From: Scybalousia_A sp963588535
Lineage (GTDB): Bacteria > Bacteroidota > Bacteroidia > Bacteroidales > P3
Reading direction: 5' to 3'
DNA length: 12,289 bases
NCBI GenBank assembly: GCA_963588535.1
Contig: CAVAII010000113.1
Location: 1-12,289 of the forward strand
Below are positions 1 to 7,428 of the stretch, piece by piece; position 1 is the first letter of the stretch, and each line of letters opens with the position of its first letter. Under the pieces are notes generated by a model that worked only from the letters and a program-made list of their open reading frames with translations, made no database searches and had not been told where the DNA came from. A program made the position numbers and the translations under genes.

Positions 1-3000
1 AGCAACTTATCCAAGAGAGCGTAAAAGACGAAGAGCAGGAAAAATCTCAAATCAAAGAAAAACTTGATACTGATTTGGACATATCAGTCAATGATAAGCA
101 GAAATATTATAACAGAATAGAGGAATTAGACAAGAAAATCTATGCTACTACGCAGGATATCCTTAACAAAATCTTGCCTGAGGCTTTTGCTGTTATGAAA
201 CAAACTGCAAGACTTTTCTTCGAGAATGGCGAGGTAGTCGTAACGGCAACAGATTTCGATAGACACCTTGCAACTACTCAAGATGCTATACGTATAGACG
301 GCGACAAGGCTTATTACAAAAACGAATGGATGGCAGGCGGTAGCATGATTCATTGGGATATGGTTCATTACGATGTCCAACTAATCGGTGGTGTTGTCCT
401 TCATCAAGGTAAGATAGCCGAGATGGCTACTGGAGAAGGTAAGACCTTAGTGGCTACACTACCTATCTATCTTAACGCTTTGCCTGGTAAGGGAGTGCAT
501 GTTGTTACGGTCAATGATTACTTAGCCAAGAGAGACTCCGAATGGATGGGTAGATTGTTCGAATTCCATGGTCTTAGCGTAGATTGTATCGACAAACATG
601 AGCCTAATAGCGAAGAGAGACGCAATGCTTACAACTGCGATATTACGTATGGTACCAACAACGAGTTTGGTTTTGACTATCTAAGAGATAATATGTGTAA
701 TAATGTCAATGAGATAGTACAGAGAGTTCATAACTACGCCATTGTCGATGAGGTAGACTCCGTCTTGATTGACGATGCTCGTACGCCTTTGATTATATCT
801 GGTCCTACTCCTAAGGGAGAAGATCAAGAGTTTGATAAGTTCTGCCCTATTATCGAGAAACTATATAATGTACAGCGTGCAGAGGTTACCAAGATTATCG
901 CCGAGGCAAGAACAATCTTAGAGACACCTAACCGAGATGCCAAACAAGAGGCAGAAGGTGGTAAGTTATTGCTTAGAGCACACCACGGATTACCAAAGAA
1001 TAAAGCACTTATCAAGTTGTTGTCCGAGCCAGGTATGAAGTCTTTGATGTTAAAGACAGAGAACTTCTACATGCAAGACCAAAACAAAGAGATGCACGTT
1101 GTAGACGATGACCTATACTTTGTTATCCAAGAACAGCAGAACACAATAGAACTAACCGAGAAAGGTATGGATTTCTTGTCCAAGATAGGAGAAGATCCAA
1201 AATTCTATACTTTACCAGATGTAGGATCGTTGCTTGCAGACCTTGACCACGAAGACCTAACACCAGAACAGAAAGCACAAAAGAAAGACGAGATAATGCA
1301 GAACTTCGCCGTTCAAAGCGATAGAGTGCATACTATTAACCAACTTTTGAAGGCTTACGCTTTGTTCGAAAACAATGTTGAATACGTTGTTATCAACAAC
1401 GAAGTAAAAATCGTAGACGAACAAACAGGTCGTATCATGGAAGGCAGACGTTACTCTGACGGATTGCACCAAGCCATAGAGGCAAAAGAGAAAGTCAAAG
1501 TTCAAGCCGCAACTCAGACCTACGCTACGATAACCTTACAGAACTATTTCCGTATGTACAAGAAACTTGCCGGTATGACAGGTACTGCAGAGACCGAAGC
1601 AGGCGAGTTTTGGAATATCTACAAATTAGATGTTGTAACCATACCAACCAATCGTCCTGTTATACGTATAGACCATGAGGACTTAGTATACAAGACTAAG
1701 AGAGAAAAGTTTGCAGCCGTTATCCAAGAAGTAGAAGAATTGCGTAATCAAGGACGTCCTGTATTGATAGGTACGGTAGATGTGGAGACATCAGAGTTAT
1801 TAAGCAAGATGCTAAAACTAAGACGTATCCCTCACCAAGTTCTTAACGCTAAACTTCACCAAAAAGAAGCCGAGATCGTTGCCGGTGCAGGTAAAGCAGG
1901 TACCGTTACTATTGCTACCAATATGGCAGGTCGTGGTACGGATATCAAGTTAGGCGAAGGCGTTAGAGAAGCAGGCGGTTTGGCTATCATTGGTACCGAA
2001 AGACATGAGTCCAGACGTGTGGATAGACAGTTACGTGGTCGTGCCGGTAGACAAGGAGACCCAGGTTCTTCACAGTTCTTTGTTTCTTTGGAAGACAAAC
2101 TTATGCGTCTATTTGGCTCTGAGCGTATGGTTAAGATGATGGATAGATTAGGTATCAAAGAAGGTGAAGTTATCCAACATCCTATGATTACTAAGTCTAT
2201 CGAAAGAGCACAGAAGAAAGTAGAAGAGAATAACTTTGGTATAAGAAAACGTTTGTTGGAATACGATGACGTTATGAACAACCAACGTACTGTTATCTAT
2301 ACCAAACGTCATAATGCTTTGTATGGAGACAAACTTTCGATTGATATCTCTGATATGATGTACGATTGTGCCTCTGTCCTTGTAGATCATAGCGAAGAGT
2401 ATGCTGACTTGCAAATGGGATTTATGCGTACTTGCGGTTATGAATTACCTATCGACGAAGAGACTTTCAACCATGCTAAACGTTCGGATATCAAATCTAA
2501 GATATTCGACAGTATGTACGCTTACTACAAAGATCGTATGGATAAGATTGCTTTCTTAGCCTTTCCATTTGTTAAGAACTTAGTAGAGAGCAACGCCACA
2601 AGATACGAGAATGTTGCCTTCCCTATTACCGATGGTATACGTACTTTGAATACTATCGCTCCTATCAAGAAGTCTTACGAGACAGCAGGTAAAGAGATTG
2701 CTTTGAGCGTAGAGAAGAGTATAACTTTGCAAATCATCGACAACGCTTGGAAAGAACATCTAAGATCTTTGGACGATTTGCGTCAAAATGTTCAAAATGC
2801 TTCTTACGAACAGAAAGATCCATTGGTTGTCTACAAGATAGAGTCTTATAACTTATTCGAACAAATGCTTATGGATATCAACAAGGATATCACATCCTTC
2901 CTTTGTCGTGCTGCCTTGCCGATACCTGAGCAGAATATGCGTCAGAGCGAAGATATTCAGACAGATCAACGTGGTATAAAGACGTCTCGTCAAGAGGTTT

Positions 3001-3152
3001 CACAAAACCGTCAACAGCAGTTGTCTACCAACGGCGATCAACCGGAGAAACGCCAGCCTGTTCATGTAGAAAAGAAGATAGGTAGAAACGACCCTTGTCC
3101 TTGCGGTAGCGGCAAGAAGTACAAGAATTGTCACGGTCGTAACGAAGCCTAA
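1..3152 (+). CDS. secA: SecA, preprotein translocase ATPase (5' end outside window)
   Basis: SecA is the cytosolic ATPase motor that pushes unfolded secretory proteins through SecYEG. The frame is open from base 3 to the stop at 3150-3152, so the gene starts left of the window; the TTG at 75 is internal. Visible motifs: Walker A ATGEGKT (426-446), then DEVDSVLIDDARTPLIISGP, the preprotein cross-linking region, TNMAGRGTDIKLG, and the motif VI segment ending in QLRGRAGRQGDPG. The C-terminus carries the zinc-binding, SecB-contacting tail CPCGSG...NCH (CxCx8CH, about 3091-3140). About 1049 codons are present. Bacteroidetes SecA proteins are usually about 1100 residues, because of an enlarged region after the Walker B segment, so roughly 60-70 residues are missing upstream. 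The reading frame is intact. GC content is higher than in the genes at the right end. Identity is very secure. Confidence 0.98.
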   Translation, partial: QLIQESVKDEEQEKSQIKEKLDTDLDISVNDKQKYYNRIEELDKKIYATTQDILNKILPEAFAVMKQTARLFFENGEVVVTATDFDRHLATTQDAIRIDGDKAYYKNEWMAGGSMIHWDMVHYDVQLIGGVVLHQGKIAEMATGEGKTLVATLPIYLNALPGKGVHVVTVNDYLAKRDSEWMGRLFEFHGLSVDCIDKHEPNSEERRNAYNCDITYGTNNEFGFDYLRDNMCNNVNEIVQRVHNYAIVDEVDSVLIDDARTPLIISGPTPKGEDQEFDKFCPIIEKLYNVQRAEVTKIIAEARTILETPNRDAKQEAEGGKLLLRAHHGLPKNKALIKLLSEPGMKSLMLKTENFYMQDQNKEMHVVDDDLYFVIQEQQNTIELTEKGMDFLSKIGEDPKFYTLPDVGSLLADLDHEDLTPEQKAQKKDEIMQNFAVQSDRVHTINQLLKAYALFENNVEYVVINNEVKIVDEQTGRIMEGRRYSDGLHQAIEAKEKVKVQAATQTYATITLQNYFRMYKKLAGMTGTAETEAGEFWNIYKLDVVTIPTNRPVIRIDHEDLVYKTKREKFAAVIQEVEELRNQGRPVLIGTVDVETSELLSKMLKLRRIPHQVLNAKLHQKEAEIVAGAGKAGTVTIATNMAGRGTDIKLGEGVREAGGLAIIGTERHESRRVDRQLRGRAGRQGDPGSSQFFVSLEDKLMRLFGSERMVKMMDRLGIKEGEVIQHPMITKSIERAQKKVEENNFGIRKRLLEYDDVMNNQRTVIYTKRHNALYGDKLSIDISDMMYDCASVLVDHSEEYADLQMGFMRTCGYELPIDEETFNHAKRSDIKSKIFDSMYAYYKDRMDKIAFLAFPFVKNLVESNATRYENVAFPITDGIRTLNTIAPIKKSYETAGKEIALSVEKSITLQIIDNAWKEHLRSLDDLRQNVQNASYEQKDPLVVYKIESYNLFEQMLMDINKDITSFLCRAALPIPEQNMRQSEDIQTDQRGIKTSRQEVSQNRQQQLSTNGDQPEKRQPVHVEKKIGRNDPCPCGSGKKYKNCHGRNEA

Positions 3153-3165
3153 CAAATAATCCTTA

Positions 3166-3189
3166 CTTCTCTATCTTCATAGAGAGAAG
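3166..3189 (+). other. Short hairpin just after secA
   Basis: CTTCTCT (3166-3172) can pair with AGAGAAG (3183-3189), or CTCTAT with ATAGAG in a shifted register around loop CTTC. It is 13 nt past the secA stop and has no U-run behind it. It is more likely a 3'-end stabilising hairpin or chance than a terminator. Confidence 0.3.
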
Positions 3190-3212
3190 ACAGAAAAATT
3201 TAATCAGCAAAT

Positions 3213-3258
3213 AGTCTACAATTTCATTCCCTTTTGATTTTGTAGACTTTTTCTTTTT
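3213..3258 (+). terminator. Intrinsic terminator of secA
   Basis: A perfect 9-bp inverted repeat, AGTCTACAA (3213-3221) and TTGTAGACT (3240-3248), with an 18-nt loop, runs straight into TTTTTCTTTTT (3248-3258). It sits 60 nt after the secA stop and upstream of the next promoter. It should therefore separate secA transcription from the helicase gene. Confidence 0.75.
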
Positions 3259-3287
3259 CCCTCTCCCCTTCTTATTAAAAAAAATTG

Positions 3288-3296
3288 TACTTTTGC
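3288..3296 (+). promoter_or_regulatory. Bacteroidetes-type -7 promoter box for the helicase gene
   Basis: TACTTTTGC fits the Bacteroidetes sigma-ABfr consensus TAnnTTTGC exactly. It lies just after the secA terminator and 125 nt before the helicase ATG. No good TTTG -33 box is present at the expected spacing; the region about 20 nt upstream is only pyrimidine-rich. Transcription would start near 3300-3304. Confidence 0.6.
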
Positions 3297-3341
3297 AAAA
3301 ACAATTAGATAAATAAATGTTATAAATAAAAGCAATGAACT

Positions 3342-3409
3342 AACCGAAGACGCAACTGTCGGAGTTTTCGACAGGTTCGGTTTAGACAATGGGCAACCCA
3401 AAGACTAAA
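3342..3409 (+). promoter_or_regulatory. Structured 5' leader of the helicase mRNA
   Basis: Two stem-loops lie one after the other in the leader. The first pairs AACCGAA (3342-3348) with TTCGGTT (3376-3382) and, inside it, CTGTCG (3356-3361) with CGACAG (3369-3374). The two helices are separated by a strongly asymmetric internal loop (7 nt against 1), and the apical loop is GAGTTTT. The second pairs TTTAG (3381-3385) with CTAAA (3405-3409) around a 4x4 internal loop, then TGGG (3390-3393) with CCCA (3397-3400) around a CAA triloop. The two structures overlap by two bases (3381-3382), so they may compete. The second ends 11 nt before the ATG. I do not recognise a known riboswitch family. Confidence 0.45.
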
Positions 3410-3420
3410 AGAGTATAAAA

Positions 3421-6171
3421 ATGGATTTATCGCATCACTTCATATTGCTTAAAGGAGAGGCAAGAACCTCGGAAATAGAATCAATAGAATCGAATAGTGC
3501 AACTACTTATCGAGTAAGATTCAAAAATAATTCTCGTCCTTACACCTACAGCAAGGAAAAAGTCCTTTGGCTTAGCAATCCCGAAACTATCAACACCTCT
3601 AACAGCAAAGTATATCTCAATGGTAGACAAATAACTGACGTACGAGAAGTATTGAAATTCACCGCTTACAACAAATCCTATTGGAGAATAATCTATAATA
3701 ATGGTTTTTTTACAGATGATACCAAAGATGAAGTAGACATAACGACCTCTTGTCTAAACGAAAAACAAGCCGAGGACACCTTCCTATATATGAAAAGCGT
3801 AGCGGAGATTAACCCTCTTCGCTCAGAAGATAACGAGAGCAGACTCCTCGCCGACCTATACAACAAAATAGACTTTATCAACGACCAAACCGCAGCAGCA
3901 TGCTACCTTAACCCCAACACACACAAACCTAACACACTAAGACCTTGTAGTTTAATCTATCCTTTCGGTTGCAACGCCAGTCAAAAGAAAGCCGTAACAA
4001 CCGCCTTCGAACAGCAACTAAGTGTTATACAAGGTCCTCCTGGTACAGGCAAAACGCAAACTATCCTAAACATTATCGCCAACATCGTCCGCAATGGTCA
4101 GACAGTTATGGTGGTATCTAACAACAACTCAGCCACCGCTAATGTGCAAGAGAAGTTAGAAAAATATGGTCTCTCGTTCATCGTTGCCCCTCTCGGTAAC
4201 AAAGAAAACAAAGAAAAGTTTATTGCCAATCAGCCACGTATTCCTACGGATTGCAAAGACTGGAAAATCTCCTCAGAAGATATTCAACGTATAAATCTTG
4301 ACCTAAACAAGACCTTACAACAACTTGACAAAGTGTATTCTCTCCAAAACCACGAAGCAGAACTACTCCACGAACAGCAGTCTCTCGCTTTGGAATGGAA
4401 ACATTTCTGCATAGACAACAACTTAGACGAAAACACCAAACTCTCACATCGTCATAATTCCAAACGACTTATCTCGCTTTGGTTAGAATATCAATCTATT
4501 GCGGACGGACTACAACCCACACCCACAAACCTCCTAGCAAAGATATCACAACGTCTAAAACGTCTCTCTATGAAATGGACTTGTCGCTATCGTTTACATA
4601 TTAAGACTGAGATTGACACCTCCGACCTAACCCTTCTTATTCATAACCTGCAAACACTCTACTACCTCAACCGCCTAAGTGAAATAAAAGATAGCCTTGC
4701 AAAGATAAAAAGAGAACTCTCTCTTTACGACTCAAAAACACTAACCAAGACTCTAACAGAACTATCAATGACTATGTTTAAGTCCTCATTATCTATGCAT
4801 TATAGCAACAGCCCTCGCACTCCTTTCACTAGTCTCATAGACCTACGATGGCGTGCTAATATCCTATCAGAACAATATCCTGTCGTCCTTAGTACTACTT
4901 TCTCCGCTCGTTCTTGTCTTTTCTCTGACAGACCTTACGACTATATCATTATGGACGAGGCTTCGCAAGTGTCTATCGATACTGGCACCTTGGCTTTAAC
5001 TTGTGCCTACAACGCTGTAATTGTTGGTGATACACTGCAACTCCCTAACGTTGTAACAGACGAAGACAAGCAAAAACTCAACGCCATTATGAAACAATAC
5101 AACATCGCCCATGGCTACGATTGTGCCGAGAATAGTTTCTTGCAATCTATCCTAAAAGTAATAAAGAACATTCCTGAGACAATGCTTCGAGAACACTATC
5201 GTTGTCATCCTCGCATCATCAACTTCTGTAACCAAAAATTCTACCACGGTAACCTCCTTATAATGACCGAAGACAAAGGCGAAAAAGATGTCCTCTACGC
5301 CGAAAAGACAAGTATCGGCAACCACTGCACAAACCATTTCAATCAACGAGAGATAGATGTCGTCAAAGAGAGCATCCTTCCTAAACTGCAAGAATATCAA
5401 AGTATTGGCATCATAACCCCTTATAATAATCAAGTCTCGGCTTTCAACCATTCGATACCGAACATAGAGACGGCAACCATACACAAATATCAAGGACGAG
5501 AGAAAGACGCTATAATCTTAAGTGTAGTAGATAATCAGATCTCGGACTTTGCTGACGACGCTAATATGCTAAACGTTGCAGTATCAAGGGCTAAGAAAAA
5601 ATTCTGCCTTGTCGTCACTGGCAACCCACAAGAAAAAAAAGGCAACATAACAGACCTACTCGACTACATCGCTTACAACAACTGCACCGTAACAGAGAGC
5701 AAGTTATCTTCTATCTTCGACTATCTCTATGCACAATACACCGATCAACGTATCGCCTTTCTTAACAAGCACCCAAAGATTTCTGAGTACGCCTCGGAGA
5801 ATCTTACCTATATTATGCTCCGTGATATACTCGCCTCCAATAATAAGTATAACTGTCTTGAAGTCCTTTGCCATATACCGCTTAGGCAGGTAGTGAAAAA
5901 CCTTTCTTTGATGACAGAAGAAGAGATTAGATACGCCGCCAACTATGGTACGCACCTTGATTTCCTTATTATCAACCGAGTAAGTAAGCAACCCCTACTC
6001 GCCATTGAGACAGACGGTTATTCCTATCATAACTCCTCAACAGATCAACACCATCGAGACTCTATGAAAGACCATATCCTCTCCTCCTACGGCTTACCCC
6101 TACTCCGCCTTTCCACCAAAGGCAGTAACGAAAAAGAAAAGGTAACCAACGCCCTAAACCAACTTATCTAA
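3421..6171 (+). CDS. Superfamily 1 (Upf1/Dna2-like) helicase fused to a Vsr/DUF2726-like nuclease domain
   Basis: Predicted cytosolic ATP-dependent helicase-nuclease acting on DNA or RNA. Residues 1-180 form a family-specific N-terminal region. Walker A is G205PPGTGKT212, and a long helical insertion follows. Walker B is D512EAS, motif III is GDTLQLP (536-542), motif IV is EHYRCHP (591-597), motif V is around HKYQGREKD (688-696), and motif VI is VAVSRAKK (719-726). This set matches AAA_11/AAA_12-type SF1B helicases. The C-terminus (about 760-916) has an HLDF strand (D847), IETDGYSYH (E863, D865), then RDSMKDHIL and LPLLRLST, the pattern of DUF2726/Vsr-like PD-(D/E)XK nucleases. All motifs are intact. 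The ATG at 3421 follows an A-rich AAAGAGTATAAAA stretch typical of Bacteroidetes starts. It has its own promoter and leader and appears to be a single-gene unit. A role in defence or nucleic-acid repair is inferred from similar helicase-nuclease fusions. The target is unknown. Confidence 0.9.
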   Translation: MDLSHHFILLKGEARTSEIESIESNSATTYRVRFKNNSRPYTYSKEKVLWLSNPETINTSNSKVYLNGRQITDVREVLKFTAYNKSYWRIIYNNGFFTDDTKDEVDITTSCLNEKQAEDTFLYMKSVAEINPLRSEDNESRLLADLYNKIDFINDQTAAACYLNPNTHKPNTLRPCSLIYPFGCNASQKKAVTTAFEQQLSVIQGPPGTGKTQTILNIIANIVRNGQTVMVVSNNNSATANVQEKLEKYGLSFIVAPLGNKENKEKFIANQPRIPTDCKDWKISSEDIQRINLDLNKTLQQLDKVYSLQNHEAELLHEQQSLALEWKHFCIDNNLDENTKLSHRHNSKRLISLWLEYQSIADGLQPTPTNLLAKISQRLKRLSMKWTCRYRLHIKTEIDTSDLTLLIHNLQTLYYLNRLSEIKDSLAKIKRELSLYDSKTLTKTLTELSMTMFKSSLSMHYSNSPRTPFTSLIDLRWRANILSEQYPVVLSTTFSARSCLFSDRPYDYIIMDEASQVSIDTGTLALTCAYNAVIVGDTLQLPNVVTDEDKQKLNAIMKQYNIAHGYDCAENSFLQSILKVIKNIPETMLREHYRCHPRIINFCNQKFYHGNLLIMTEDKGEKDVLYAEKTSIGNHCTNHFNQREIDVVKESILPKLQEYQSIGIITPYNNQVSAFNHSIPNIETATIHKYQGREKDAIILSVVDNQISDFADDANMLNVAVSRAKKKFCLVVTGNPQEKKGNITDLLDYIAYNNCTVTESKLSSIFDYLYAQYTDQRIAFLNKHPKISEYASENLTYIMLRDILASNNKYNCLEVLCHIPLRQVVKNLSLMTEEEIRYAANYGTHLDFLIINRVSKQPLLAIETDGYSYHNSSTDQHHRDSMKDHILSSYGLPLLRLSTKGSNEKEKVTNALNQLI

Positions 6172-6277
6172 CCCTCCCTTTCCTCCATTCTCCAAAATGT
6201 TCTATTTTCCCTATCCTCTATCTCTCTCACTCCTTCTATTCTCTCCATTTTTCCTCTTTTTATCCTCATAACTCATT
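6172..6277 (+). terminator. G-depleted pyrimidine tract, possible Rho-loading site
   Basis: Starting right after the helicase stop, 106 nt contain a single G (6199) and are mostly C and T, with many regularly spaced YC dinucleotides. C-rich, G-poor, unstructured RNA is the signature of Rho utilisation sites. It would end the helicase transcript before the oncoming minus-strand operon. No protein-coding potential was seen here. Confidence 0.4.
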
Positions 6278-6313
6278 GATTGATACCTTCTAAAAATTAG
6301 GCCGTTTTATCAA

Positions 6314-6376
6314 AATAAAGTGGCAGATTATTCTGATAAAGTGCCACTTTATTCCGATAAAGTGGCACTTTATTTT
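6314..6376. repeat. Three tandem 21-bp units carrying an AAAGTGsCACTTT near-palindrome
   Basis: Units lie at 6314-6334, 6335-6355 and 6356-6376. Units 2 and 3 read GATAAAGTGsCACTTTATT and differ at the central C/G (CC or GG) and in the last bases. Unit 1 keeps ATAAAGTGGCA and then diverges (GATTATTCT). Each of units 2 and 3 is palindromic around one central base, and together they form a longer hairpin. There are only three copies and no spacers, so this is not a CRISPR array. Confidence 0.8.
6336..6376 (+). terminator. 17-bp perfect hairpin with UCCG loop, convergent-gene terminator candidate
   Basis: The arms 6336-6352 and 6357-6373 are exact reverse complements, closed by a 4-nt TCCG loop that fits the stable UNCG tetraloop class. 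On the + strand the stem ends in TTTT (6373-6376). The site lies between the helicase stop (6171) and the end of the minus-strand operon (6507), where a terminator is expected. The T-run is short on the + strand and absent on the minus strand, so termination may be partial. Confidence 0.6.
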
Positions 6377-6420
6377 AAGCAAGTCTAACAACAAAAAAAA
6401 ACACGACAAGGAGAAATGGT

Positions 6421-6435
6421 CTATTTTCTAAATAG
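6421..6435. other. Small perfect hairpin CTATTT/AAATAG
   Basis: CTATTT (6421-6426) pairs with AAATAG (6430-6435) around a TCT loop. Read on the minus strand, it is followed about 20 nt later by a T-run (the A-run at about 6392-6400 on the + strand). It could contribute to ending the minus-strand operon transcript, but the distance to the T-run makes a classic terminator unlikely. Confidence 0.25.
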
Positions 6436-6448
6436 GCTCAAATTTCGG

Positions 6449-6498
6449 GAGGGGGATATCTTTCAAATAAGAAATACAATTAGAAATACTCCCCCCTC
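6449..6498. other. G5/C5 inverted repeat beyond the end of the minus-strand operon
   Basis: GAGGGGG (6449-6455) and CCCCCTC (6492-6498) can form a 7-bp GC stem around a 36-nt AT-rich loop. The right arm lies 9 nt past the stop codon of the last operon gene. On the minus strand the stem is not followed by a U-run, so a role as 3'-end protection is as plausible as termination. Confidence 0.35.
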
Positions 6499-6506
6499 TT
6501 ATAAAA

Positions 6507-7427
6507 CTATTTATCTGGAGTAAGATCCTTGATAATTTGATCAATATCGTCCTTTATGTTTCCTTTTTTTGACAATGCTGATTTAATTCTATCAATCATA
6601 TTATCCAAATAAATAATGGATTTATACGGAGGATCATTACGTACATTATAACAATCTTGTACGTATGTCAATCTTTCTAATTCATCGTTCAAATCTTTTT
6701 TACCAGTAGGTCCAAAATTCCAACCTATCATTTCTCCCTCACCACATATTCTTTCCTTTACAAACTTTAGAATTTCATCATTATATCTTTCGTAGTCCTC
6801 TAATAATGAGAAATATGTTGCTTTTATGTCCTCATATTCCTTAGAAGGTTTCTCGTTAATATTTTCATAAAGAAAATCTATCGCATTTATTGTCTGTATT
6901 GCTTCTTTAATAAAAGTAGGACTATATTTCCCTTCCAAAGGATACAACAAACACTGTTTCGCAATTACATCACTAATTTTAGATACCTGTTGTGCTAACT
7001 CTTTATAGTTACTTTCTACTTTTGATAATTTATTCTGCAAAGAAAGAACAGAATCCTTTAATGAATCACTTTGTCTATCCCTATCTTGTACTTCTTTTTT
7101 TAATTTTCTGATTTGATTCAATTCATTCTCTTTATCTTTTTCAAGTAATTTTACTTGTTTTTCTAATTGATCGTTCTTACTACTAATTTCTCTTATAGTA
7201 ATAGACATCGCCTCTATAACACTATTATCTTCTTTGTTTATAGTTTCATGTTCTATCGTATCTTCCTTACTATTTACCTTAGTAGTATCAATAATGGTAT
7301 CCTTAGTAACTTGATCGATACTATCATTTATTATTTGCATTTTTTCTATACTATTTGCCATACAAGATAACGATAGAAAAAACAAAATAAGTACAAAACT
7401 GCATTTTTTCACATTCATATTTCTCAT
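6507..7427 (-). CDS. Exported coiled-coil protein, last gene of the GTPase operon
   Basis: I do not recognise a named family. The N-terminus has a basic start followed by a hydrophobic core, VLILFFLSLS, at residues 12-21, a signal peptide. Cleavage may fall after CMA (residue 24); C22 could alternatively be lipidated, but SLSC is a poor lipobox. Residues about 30-70 are polar and Thr/Asp-rich. Residues about 70-155 are a long coiled coil rich in Lys, Glu, Gln and Leu. Residues 165-225 are helical with many aromatic positions (YFSLLEDYERYNDEI), and 265-306 is a final helical segment. The product is thus expected in the periplasm. The ATG at 7427 is 1 nt after the preceding stop; the ATG at 7418 (MNVKKCS) has a better-placed AGGATGAG upstream and may be the true start. 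It is co-transcribed with the three genes upstream, and I infer it is a periplasmic partner of their membrane proteins. Confidence 0.8.
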   Translation of the reverse strand: MRNMNVKKCSFVLILFFLSLSCMANSIEKMQIINDSIDQVTKDTIIDTTKVNSKEDTIEHETINKEDNSVIEAMSITIREISSKNDQLEKQVKLLEKDKENELNQIRKLKKEVQDRDRQSDSLKDSVLSLQNKLSKVESNYKELAQQVSKISDVIAKQCLLYPLEGKYSPTFIKEAIQTINAIDFLYENINEKPSKEYEDIKATYFSLLEDYERYNDEILKFVKERICGEGEMIGWNFGPTGKKDLNDELERLTYVQDCYNVRNDPPYKSIIYLDNMIDRIKSALSKKGNIKDDIDQIIKDLTPDK

Positions 7428-7428
7428 C

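Noticed and set aside
75..77. TTG at 75 as the start of secA
   Set aside because: The frame stays open to the left edge with a plausible SecA N-terminal region, and about 100 family-conserved residues would be lost. The true start is outside the window.
1856..2281. Antisense 141-codon frame inside secA
   Set aside because: It lies opposite highly conserved SecA motifs and its translation is low-complexity without recognisable motifs. It is a shadow of the coding strand.
3301..3420. A named riboswitch or T-box in the helicase leader
   Set aside because: The stems do not match the conserved core of any riboswitch class I can recall, and the downstream gene is not a metabolic or transport gene.
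6314..6376. CRISPR array
   Set aside because: The three units are directly abutting, palindromic and without unique spacers; no cas gene is present.
7356..7367. Lipoprotein lipobox at C22 of the exported coiled-coil protein
   Set aside because: SLSC departs from the usual L-[AS]-[GA]-C pattern and no acidic export signal follows the Cys. An ordinary signal peptide explains it as well.
7167..7370. Plus-strand 67-codon frame opposite the exported coiled-coil gene
   Set aside because: Its Phe/Ile/Tyr-rich translation is what A-rich coding DNA gives on the other strand. No start signal is seen.
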